64,000 nt of DNA from Blepharisma stoltei (lineage: Eukaryota; Ciliophora; Heterotrichea; Heterotrichida; Blepharismidae), in NCBI GenBank assembly GCA_914767885.1, contig CAJZBQ010000061.1, positions 186,001 to 250,000 of the forward strand, written 5' to 3'. The stretch's first letter is position 1, and each line of letters begins with the position of its first letter. Made by a program: the position numbers and the translations under genes. The notes beneath the pieces are model-generated. The model saw only the letters and a program-made list of their open reading frames with translations. It was not told the DNA's origin and made no database searches. This document shows positions 11,758-23,700 of this stretch, piece after piece.

Positions 11758-14700
11758 TTATAAAATAATTTTTTGATTAGCTTTCTTTACTTTTTGCACA
11801 ATTTGGCTTTGAATCGGAAGTATTTTTGCTTTGTCAATATTTCCAGTGTTGAACTTAATTCTAAAAAACTCATATATAGCCCAAGAGCAATTTTAGACCG
11901 CTATTATATGAAGAAACCCAGCCATTCCCTGAGTTCGCTCACTAAACTCAAGCTAATAAACTCAGAAAGCTGACAAATTTCTCATATTAGACATCGCATA
12001 GTCAACTCCATCAACTTGTCTAGGAAATCAAGCTCAGGAAGTTGCTTATAGTTTTACAGTGTAAGGCAACTCAAAATCTATCCTAGATTATACAGTCCTA
12101 ACTAAAATAGTTATTGAAGCAAGCAACTGAACCCCTATTATTATGACAATAATAATCACAATACAATTTTCAATTTTAGATATCACATTTGACTCAAGAT
12201 TAAATAAATAAGCAGCTGTGGAGCCCATTATTATACATATCAATATTTCAGAAACTAAGTTGCTTAATTGATATATTTGGTCTTTAAAAGGAGAATAAAG
12301 TAATAGGTGCATGATAGTCATTAAGGAAAGCACAATATTAATGGTCACTTCTGTTTCTGGGTAGTTTCTTAAATAGACTAAGTTTACTATATAAATAAGC
12401 CTCCTTACAAAAAACACAAAGTAATATTGGGTTGTGAGAAATTCTCGGTCAGTTCTAAACTCATAAAATAGTGAGCCAAAAGAGGCAAAAAATGTTTTTT
12501 GATGTAATAAGATTTGGTTTTTATTTTTATAGGAAAATGCAAAAAATAATCCTGGAGTAGATTTAGATTAGATTATTAAAATCAGGCGCTAGCCATATTG
12601 GTGACGCAGTCACCAAAGACCTCCCGTACGGGAGATTCATCCGCTTTCGACTCCAGCCCAGAGGGTCTATCCCTCTTGCGAGTGCCCTTCCGGTACCTTC
12701 TTTCTCCTCCTTGCCTTGTGGCTTCAGTCTTGAGTGGGTGGCTTATGGATTTCTGCGGCCCTGCTACGGGCGACCGGAGTAGCTCGACTCCAAGGATCAG
12801 CTCCTTGGAGTCTATCGGGTGTCGAAGTGCCTTCCTTCAACAACTACAGGAAAAAGGCTGTTCCCCTGTGGCCTTGGCCGAAACCCCCAGTTTCTCGGTA
12901 GAGGAATCCATGGGTCCTCGGATCCAAAGGACTTTGCTGAGCACCTCCATTTCCAACCACAGGAAAGCAGCCAAAACCTATCCGGATACACACCTCTGGA
13001 GCCTGCATTTGATTCTCGGCTCGGAGTCCGTCCCAGTTCGCCGTAGCCATAAGGTCTGGACTGCTGCGCCAAGAGGGCAGGTTGGCACGTGCCACCATTT
13101 TAATGTATTCTAATAATCCTGGAGTGATAATGAGTAATATGCAAACTGATGCACAGATAATAAAATTGATTATTTGTGTTGCGTTAATAAACTTTAATTC
13201 GATAATTCCTATACTAACTGCAGCTCCTATTTCAAGATAGCATTGAATCCAAAATCTCAAATAAAATGCAAATTGATATGATTTTAATGTTTTTCTGACT
13301 CCTTATAAGGAAACATTAAATTATTTCTCTAAAATATTTAATACCTTTAAATATGATAAAATTTAATTAAATTTAAAGCAAATCTTATATATTTAATTAC
13401 TTTAGAAAATTTTTTATATGATTATTTAGTCAATTTATATAAATTCAAAGTACTTGACAGCAAATAAATAAAATAATTAAAAATAAATAAGTAATGAGTA
13501 AGCTTACTACCAATTCATCTCTGAGAGCATTTCGAAAAATAATATATTAATGGTAGAGCTACAATAGAAGCCAATATCAATGTAAAATCATTCCCTTGAT
13601 TTATCAAAATTAGATCAGTCTCATATCCAAAATCCTGAGCTTGAGAATATGGAGTATTTCCTTCTTTCTCATCTATTAAATAAGAAAACATATTTGGAAA
13701 TAAGTTAAAACTGTTCAAATTATTCAGAAACGCTCTTAGTTTGTTAGAAAAAGGGATTCCAGATAAAGTCAAATAGCTAACCTCCCGTAGGCAAGCAACG
13801 TTCGCATGTAGAGGGATTTATTTTATAGATTTTATAGTAATTTTTTTTTCAAAGTTTAAAAAATCCTAAAATAATTTAAAAACAAATATTAACTTAATCT
13901 GTAAAAATTATGTTTTAAAATGGGAGCTATTTAAAATTAAACAGAATTAACTATTACTTATATATCAAAATATTTTTTCATAAAACATTTTTTGTTAATT
14001 TAAGGGTAGGCTTTTTGGCCAAAAATAGAGATTTTTCAATATTTATGTTCGCTCAGAGAGGAGATTAAGAATTTGCAATGTATTCACAATGCTTCATAAA
14101 GAGCTTAGATTTGGGCTTATAAATGATAACGCAAGAGCTGCAGCAACTGTAGTTTGCGTTATTGCAGTTGCTTGTGATGTAATTGCCTCAACATCTGAGG
14201 AATACGGATCAGGATTATAAGAATTCAAAACCACAGTAAAATCTGATGAATTTAAGATGCCATTAGACACTGATTTTACTTCTTTTAGATCTAAAAATGT
14301 AAATGTAGCTAAGGTGCCTTTAGAAATTTTCTCTTTTATGTTCAAAGAAATATAATAAAAGGTACTATTTACTTGCTCAATTTTACATGTGATTTCTCCT
14401 TGCTTTTCAATCACTACTATAAAATCATAGACTGTAAGAACTTTTGCTAGGCTTTCTGAAAAGGTAAGGGAGAGGGAATTATCAGAGAGAACTGCAAGTT
14501 TGGCTGAAAAAGGAACCAATGCACAAGTTTTAATGCCATTGTAGCCTAGATTGCAATAGCAGAGATCTGTTTTGAGGCTAGCGTTTTCTACGCAAGCTGT
14601 GCATTTTGTAACAGATTCACAAAGAGTGCAGAGATTTGGGCAGGGATAAAACACACCATCAGGACCTCTAAACCCGCCTTGTGCAATAGGAATGCAAGTG

Positions 14701-17700
14701 GTATTATTTGGAGTTCCTAGCACATGATTATCATCGCAGATACATGAGTCAGGGTTTATAGCATTTTCTTTGCAAGTCACGCATTCTGCTGATGAATATC
14801 CAATACAGTCTTCACATAATAAATTACTGCAGAGTGAGCATGTGCCTCGTCAGTCCCTGCAAGACTTTTTGCATTTTATATCACAATTGTAGCATTTATT
14901 ATAAGCAGGTCCACTCCAATATTCATTTATTTTGCAGTTTGGGATGCAGATTTGGCTTGTTGGGCAAACATTGCAGTTTTCATTACACAATTTAGTAGAC
15001 AGACTGGATATTGGTTTTATTATATTAAACATCTGGATACTATATATAAAGCCTTGATAATAATTATAAAGTCCTTGTGAGCTAAGTTGAGCTCCTATAG
15101 TAATTGTAGTGTGAGAACTGATATCAGTAAAAGCTCCATAACCTGTAGTCGCAGAGGAATCAGATAGCCCATTTATATAGCTTGACATTATATTATAACC
15201 GCTATTTGGCTCTAGTGTAAATACAACATGGCTTCATTCATAATTATTAAGCAAGGATTGGCAGATACATAAAATGGCGATGACGTCTGACTTTTTCTCT
15301 TGTGTAATGGAGGCCCATATATATTTTGGCATGGTTTTGGAGTCAGGAATTGGTCCGGAGATATTTGATGCCATGCAGCGAAGGACTTAAGCACAAGTCC
15401 GCCGGTTTATTGCCTAATCAATTGGCCTCTACTCATAACTTCTTTTGCCTGCAGCACCCGAGCTAGCGGGTGTTCGAAATGGAATAGGGTAAATCCCTGT
15501 TCAAGCTGATATCGTGGAGTACCCCTGGATCGAGTAAGGGTTGATTTTTTCCTCAAGAATGACCTAGAAAAAAGGAGGCAGGCTAGACAATAAGGCAGCC
15601 TATCCGATAAAAGGGCTCCAAACAAGGGGCGATACGAGAGGCAGGGCAGAGTAACTAGGCAGTCGAAGGGACTAAGTTTGAAATGGCGGCACCCAGTGAA
15701 GGTCTTTGACCCAATAGGGCAGCCTCACTACCGAGAAACCAGAGGTTTCGGCCTAGGCTTGAAGTTGCCAGGTGTGAAAGCCACAATTTTCGCTGTGCCG
15801 CCAGGCTGCTAGAGCCGTACAGAATGCTGCCAGTGAGAATTGGGGACTCTAAATACCCACTATTATCTAATCTAATCTAAACAAGCCTTGGCACTGGTAC
15901 ATGAAAGGAGATGAATTTATAATCAATGAAATTGCTGGCTTGCTGCCTATTAACAGGATTGAATAAATCACTGAAAAATTGTTAGTAATATCATGCTTCG
16001 ATAGCAGAGCAGACGAGGAAATTTCTGTATTAATTCATATAGAAATTGTGAAGGTAGTCCCAATTAGAAGATTTGGAGATGCATAGGTCAAATACTCAGG
16101 CAGCCTTAAAACTGAAGATTGCCCATTAAAATAAAACCCTCTTAAATAAGCAGGGATAGGGTCATCAGCTTCATAATCTGGATAAAATTGCTCTGACGAC
16201 CCAGTTATGACTGGAATTGAGCTTGCTTTATCATAAATGACTCCATTCAGAGTATTAAGGTCTAAGTCAAAAAAATTTTCTTTGGCCAACACACATCCAC
16301 TTGGAGAAGAAGAATATCCTACAGGACAGCCAGCTTTACAAACTCCTAAAGAGCTATAATATCCATCTGCACAAGATAAGCAGTCCAAAGAGCTAGAAGA
16401 TGTGCAGGTTTTGCAAGAAACATCACATAATTCGCAGTCTTCATTAATAGTGTTCCAATAATACCCAGAATTGCATTGGCAGATTGAACCTACTAAATTT
16501 GCGTTTGTTTTGCATGTAATACATGTATTTGTATATTCGTCACATACTTTGCAGATAACGTCTTTACATAAGTTGCAGCTTTTATCACTTCTTACGCAGC
16601 CATTTGTAAAACATCCAGGTAAACAGGCTTCACAGATGCTGTCATCCAAGTATTTGTCTAAATCGCAATGATCAATACAAGCATTGCCATTATCAATAGG
16701 ACATAGGGAGCATCAATTGCAAGAACTTGAAGCTAAACTACTGACTGCTATTGGTGTATTATACACTCTTTTAAAATGAATAAAATTTGCTACTGGCTAA
16801 TGTTTCTGTTTTACATAGTGAATAGGAAACGGTAGCAAAGTTCTCATTATTATAAATGGTTGTAGATTTTTAGATCCCATAAAAATCCATTAAAAAATGA
16901 TATTAAAGATGTAGGGCTTGAATAGCATGCCCCAATTGCTATTAAAAACGAATTTTCTACCTCCCTCTATAAATTGGAAAAATCCTCTCTATAAAATTTA
17001 TTTTAAAATTTTTAAAAAGTTTAAATAATTATAAATTTAAAATTTTAATTTTATGAAAAATAATTAAAATAATTAAAATAATTAATCGATTCAGTACGAA
17101 ATTGTTTAAATAGCATTTTATTTGTACTTTTTCCATTAAAATAGGCCAAAACTAATTTTATAAAAATTATTATTTTCATCTTTGATTTGTTTTAGAAAAT
17201 TTTTGTGTAAGTTATAAGAAATATAAATTGAGCCAATATTTTTGAATTTTAATTTAATTTTATGAATAATTAAATAAAAAAGTTAATGGATTCGGTGTGA
17301 GAACTCTTTGAATATTATTTATTCTATATGGATTTTATCTATTAATTAGATCAAAACCAATTTTATAAAAATTATGCATTCTTCGATAAAATTATCCTAT
17401 TGAAAAAACCAATTCAAAGGGGGTTAAAGTGCCGAAAAAATGCAAATTTACTTATCTTTTGTTCCAATTTAAAGGGGAGAGTAAATCATTCAGTCAGCTT
17501 GGGGCCAAATCGCTTGACAGATCGCTTGCTCCATTTATAGATAAAGTTATAGTTTGCTGAGGGGTAGAGCTTATGCTGGAAATGGGCCATACTCTTTCCT
17601 CTAGACTTTTTAATAGTGAGACATATTGTCGAAATCTTCCAAGCAAATCTCACGAGAAAAAAATTTGGCCAAATTTTCCCAGGAAATATCTCACTCGCAA

Positions 17701-20700
17701 AGAGTCCCGATCAAATGACATTAGGCCTGGAAATTGCTGATATAAAATTTCATTGAGAAAGGGTAGCCTCTAATGAGGGATTAGAGCTTGTATAAATAAT
17801 TGTGGATGAGTCTTTTAGAGTCAAAGTAAGCGATGGATACTTGCTTATTAGTTCAAGGCTTATCGATTTTTTAAATGATCCGCTGTTAGCTTGCTTAATT
17901 CCCACTTGGAGATATTCCAAAAAACTCAATTAATTTGTAAAATTTATGTTTTAAAACACAAGTTGTCAAAATGTAATACGATTTGTCCTGTGATTTCATT
18001 TATATATAATTATATTAAAAACATTCACTAAAAAAATATATTTATTTATAAAGAGGCTAATCTCTCCTAATGATTTTTCAATAGCCAAGGAGGTAGAAAA
18101 AATAACCCCAGTGCCTACTATTGGTTTTATTCAAGCTGCTATAGTAAATTTTGGTGCAAAAGTAAATAGTGGTGACGTAGTACCTGCATAAGGAGGCAGC
18201 TGCATATAAGATGAGCCAGTAAAATAATAACCTCTATTAATAGTTGCTATAGGATCAGTTGTATCGTAATTAGGATAAAAGTTATTATCTTTGCCTGTAA
18301 GTACTGGTATATTTGACTTTAAATCAGTAACGACATCTTTTATTTGATGCGGCATCAAATTGAATACAAAAAAATTGGTATAAGAAGGATTAGCATTACA
18401 ATTACTAAAACTTACAGTATATCCAGTAGGGCAAAATGACATACACAAAGATTGAACCAGATAGTACCCTGATATACAAGCAAGGCAGCCATTAAATTTT
18501 AGTGTAGAGCAAGATGCACAAATTGAATGGCACAGCTCACAGCTTTGGAAGTTGGGAACTCATAAATTAAATTTTTAAACTGGCCATAAGCGGATAGCCC
18601 ACTTGTCCAGAGATTTGCTCCTTTGTGCAGAGCCACTGTCTGTAGAATGCCCCAATGGTTCGAACAGAGATGGACTATGTGGTAGGCAAAACCTATCTAC
18701 CCATCTGGCAGGAACAGAAAGCATTCAGGAGAGAAACAAAACACCATATTTCATATACTTCCTTTTGAGAAGGTCTAATTGCTCACGAAAAGCTCTTTCG
18801 CTACCCATCGCGCCGGTCTTCTGCTCTATCGGGACGTATCTTCTTGGAGCCCTACTTATTCACGTCACCATTTTACTTGGGAACTCATAATGCATTTGCA
18901 AGACACATGCAATGACCAGCTGATTTATAAGCATTTGTAATACAACTTGTGCATTCTCCTGAAAAGGTAGTGCATGATTCGCATTCTTTATCTCTACAAA
19001 GGTTGCATGATAAGTCATTTACACATCCTTGGATGCAGCTAGAGCAAGCTGTGCAGCTGTCAGGGTATTTATCGAAATCACATTCACTTAAGCACAAATG
19101 ATTTGATGGACAAGTAGAGCAACCAGTCACACATGAAGAAGTGGCATAATCATCAGCTTGATTGCTATATGAATTGTATATTATTAATCGTGCTAAAAAA
19201 CCGTGAAGTCCTGAAGTTCCAAAAGTTTCATCGTTTCCTATATAAAGATATCCTAAAATAGTATCTTTAAAGTAGGTTAAAGAAGTAGTTGTAATAGAGC
19301 TAGTAGATACTGCATTGATGTAGAGATTAATAATGGTTTTTCCATCAGACTGGACTTGGCCTGTAAAGCTTAAGAAGTACCAACTGTTTAAAATGCTTGT
19401 AGAAGCTGTTAAAGTTGTAGAAGTTGAATCGGAAAATGCTATTGAGAGGACTGGAAACCCAGATGGGTCTACAGTTATCTTAAAAATATCGCTAGAGATG
19501 TATTTGGTTACTAATATCCCACCTGAGAGTGGTTTAGTTCATATAGAAACTGTAAATGATGGAGCTATCATTACAGTCGATGATAAATATTTGCTGAATT
19601 TAAAATAATAGCCTCTTTTATAAGCTGGAATTGGATCATTAGCATCAAAATTTGGATAAGTATGAGCATTATTAATACCCACATTGAACCCAGAAACAGT
19701 ATCAAGACGAATCTGGTCTGTTAAATCCAGGCTTATTCCTATATTTGATACATAATCACATTTATTTGCGATTGAATTTTCAATATACCCTGATGGACAC
19801 TCACTTAAGCATTGTCCAGTTGAGGCAAACAAGAAAAACCCTGAAATGCACTCAGTGCATTTATTATAAATCGAAATACTACATAGAGAACACTCGCTTG
19901 GACATAGCACACATGAGAGTCCATCTATAGAAGCCCCATAGCAAGTATTGCAAAAGCATGAGCCAGAAACTAAATGAGCGCTAGAAATGCATTGAGTGCA
20001 TTTTCCTGCTCCAAACCCTGTACAAACTAAGCATAATATATCATAACAAATATTACAGGAATTTCCTCTAACACATCCTTTAGTGCATGAGCTGCAAGAT
20101 AGGCAAGAAACACTATTTTGATATTCTGAGAATGAGCAAGTTGATAAGCAAGAAGATTTTAATCCAGCCCCACAAAATGAGAAGCCATTAATGATACTTA
20201 CAAAATCACTAATTCTTACATTTCACAGCTGAAAAGAATATAAAAACCCAACAAATCCAGAGCTGCTGCCTCTTCCTAGTTTTAAATTAGTAGATGATTG
20301 GTCTCGAAAAATCAAATTAGGGTTGCTTAATGAGTTCACTAAATTTCCATTGACATAAATTTCAAAAATAGTCGTGCTTGATGTGTAAGCTACTACGACT
20401 GATATGTAATTTCAAGCAGAGAGCAGGATACTTTGTGTTAATGAAATTATTGAATCTACTTGCATGTTATTCCTTAGTTTTACTCTCATAGATCCATCTG
20501 ATACTATTTGTAGCCGATTTTTCCTTATAATAGTGTCATCAGTTATATCTCAGACTCATGTCCCCATAGAAAAGCTGTGAGAAAGTTGAACAGGCAATGA
20601 AGACTCTAAATACATGTTCCCATCAAAATAAAGACCTCTTTTATATGCAGGTACAGGGTCAACTGCTTCAGGGGATACAAAATGCTGATAAGTGCTTGAA

Positions 20701-23700
20701 GAAGTCCCAGAAATAAAAATACCATAAGAACCTTGAAAATCACTATTCCCAATGATTTAATTATTTCAGGAAAAATATTCTTATAAGACAATACAATGTT
20801 TTTATTTCTGAAAACCTAAACAATTCAATTTACTATATCAAATAATAAATCAACAACTGCAGTTGAGACTACTGTGCAAGAAGTTCCATATCCATAAGGG
20901 CAGTCATTTAAACATATATCATTTACCATCTGGCTTCCCGTTATACAGCTGCTGCATTCAAAATAGCTGGCTTGCTTGCAGACAGAGCAAAGCATATCAC
21001 ACACTTCACAATAACCTGGCTTTCAAAACGCATTTGCCTTACATTTACATCCTCCTGATCCATCACTTTCTGCATTTGTGATACAGCTTGAGCAAGACCC
21101 AGAAAATGAATCGCATGCATAACATTGTAGAGTCTTACAAAGGGTGCATGTACCGCTAGAGCTGCTATATCTACATCCATTCGTGCATGATCCTGCGCAA
21201 CTTTCACAAACTGATCCATTATAAAACTCCAAAAATGGGCAAGTTTTAGGACAGTTATAGTCACTAGGACACTGAGTACATGGAGAAGTGCAGCTTGAAG
21301 TTTTATAGTCGTTGACATAATAACTTGCTGAATTAAAAATTTTTAAATTGTATAAAAAACCTTCAAAACTGCTTGTGCCTGCATTTCCGATATAAAGGGT
21401 TCCAGTGTTTTGGTCCTGAAAATAAGTTTGTGTTGAAGACGTGCTTGACCCTGTAGATATTGAGTTAAAATATGAGTTTATGGTCACTGTGTTGCTGCTC
21501 GAGTTAATATTTCCTGTGAATGAAACAAAGCTCCAGCTGCTTGTCAAGATATCTTGAGATGATAAAACAGAAAGTGACGAAGAATCACTGAGAGTAAGCG
21601 TAAGTTTGGGAAATCCGCCATTGAGTTCCAGACAAAAAATTTGTAATCCTGAAACTATTTTAGTTACAATTGGGCCTGAAGATATTGGAAATACTCATGT
21701 AGATATAGCAAAATATGGGCCTATCACAGTATTTGCTAACATATAGCTTGATGATTTAAAATAATATCCTTGCAGATACTGAGGGTATGAATCGCCTGTC
21801 TCATAGGTTGGATAAGCATTACTGGTAGGCCCAACTTGTACCCCTGAGACTGAATCAAGCTTTATTTGGTCGTAAAGGGATAAACTTAGCCCAATTCTTG
21901 ATGAAAAATTGCAAATTTTTGTTGAGGAAACCTCTATAAATCCTGATGGACAGTTTATTAGACATATAACTCATGAGCCTTTATAGATCAACATCATTAA
22001 AAATGTACCGTTCTAATAGACTTCATATCTTATACATCTTAGACCAGACCCTCAATATTTAGAGAAATATTCTGATTATGATAAAAAACCCCTCGTTTTA
22101 AACTAGTTCAATATATTTTTTATTTTAATAATTTTAAAAGAGGAATTCTGATAATTCGGAAAGCTTGGAAAGCTAATACTAACTCCCCCCCCTCCGTGAG
22201 TGAACAAAAAAATTTTGTTCACTCATGGAGGGGGTTAATTTTTTTTTTTTAAAAAAATTTATATATAAATTTTATAGAATTTTTTTTTCTCGAAATTTAA
22301 AAAATTCTCACTTCTATAAAAATTGGAATGCAAATATTAATTTAATTTGTAAAATTATGTTTTAAAACGCAATTTGTTTAAAATTAAACAGAATTAGCTC
22401 TAGATTTCATTATACTAATTATCATTTATATATCAACATTTTTTTCCATTAAAAATTTTTCTATTAAAAAAATTTTTGTTCGCTCGCGGAGGGTGGGTTT
22501 TTTGGGCAAAAAATAGCGATTTTTCTAATGGTTTTGTTCACTCACGGAGGGGGGGAGTAGGGCATTTTTACAATTAAAATGACTTTTCATTCTCTATGTC
22601 TGAAAAATGGCAATTTCGTAGGAAAAATTGCTTGGGATTTAAAAATGACAAGTTTTAAATTTTTTGACAAGTGTGAACCATATATGTAATTAAACGAGCC
22701 ATTTTTTAGGGGTGGGATTAATATAAAAATTGAATTTCAATTTAAGAAAAATCTTGAAATACAATATAAGTTTAATTAGTTATGATGATTTCTTATCCTC
22801 CCTCCATCAGCGAACAAAAAAATTTTGTCTATGGAGGATATTATTAATTATTTTTAAAATATTTATATATAAATCTATAGTAATTTGTTTTCAAAACTTA
22901 ATTTAATTTGTAAAATTTATGCCTTAAAATTTAAGCCATTTCATTTAAAATTAAACAGAATTAGCTCGAGATTTCCTTATTATAATAATAATCAAAAATT
23001 TTTTCATAAAAAATTTTTATTCTCTCACGGAGGGTTGGTTTTGTTCGCTGACAGAGGGGGAGTTAGATCTCTCAAATTTAGATACAAAATAAAAAAAATT
23101 TTCGCAACGCTGACTTTTATCACCAAATAAAGAAAAAGTCCAGTTCCTTATTGATTTTATATTATTAGATATTTTAGTACTTGATATGTCTCAAAATAAG
23201 CTGGAACGTTAAGCGTTACAAATACTCCATGTCCAAATCAGAATCATCCACTTGGCGCATAGTTAAAAATAGCCCACACTTGTCAGAAATGTTTTTTGAC
23301 TAGCCAGTTTATTTGGACCAAGTCATTTTACCGCGAGATTGCCATTTTTCAAACATCAAGAGAGAAGAACTATTTTTTAATTGTAAAATATGCCTTGGTT
23401 TCATTTTGCTGAATTATTAGAATTTTTTTAATACTTTTAAAAAATTAATTATATAAAATATTGAACTTGTTAGAGATTTTTTATATATCAAAATATCTCT
23501 CTAAATATAGAGAGGAGTCTGCTCTAAGATGTATAGGATATGAAGTCTATTAGAACGGTTACATTTTCAATAAGGTGATCCATAAAATTTCATGAGCTAT
23601 ACCTTATTAATTAGTAAAAAATAGCCAGATTTGCATGAAGTGCATAAAGTATCTAAAGGACCTACACAAGAAGCGCATTTTGCATGGCAAGGAGAGCAAA

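Larger units (their letters stand above)
21967..23601. mobile_element. TA-flanked element with long inverted repeats in gene A, 1635 bp, with two nested MITEs
   Basis: Gene D is empty here (AGACATACCTTATT). The two ends form imperfect inverted repeats of about 85 bp starting TARCTCATGA and containing CCGTTCTAATAGACTTCATA on one end and its complement at the other. The same end sequence recurs at about 35990-36120 inside a gene C insertion, so this is a second transposon family. No transposase ORF is visible. Confidence 0.82.

Noticed and set aside
12598-13113. 171-codon plus-strand ORF and overlapping ORFs in GC-rich sequence
   Set aside because: Lies wholly within retroposon S1; several frames are open at once because of high GC, and there is no conserved protein.
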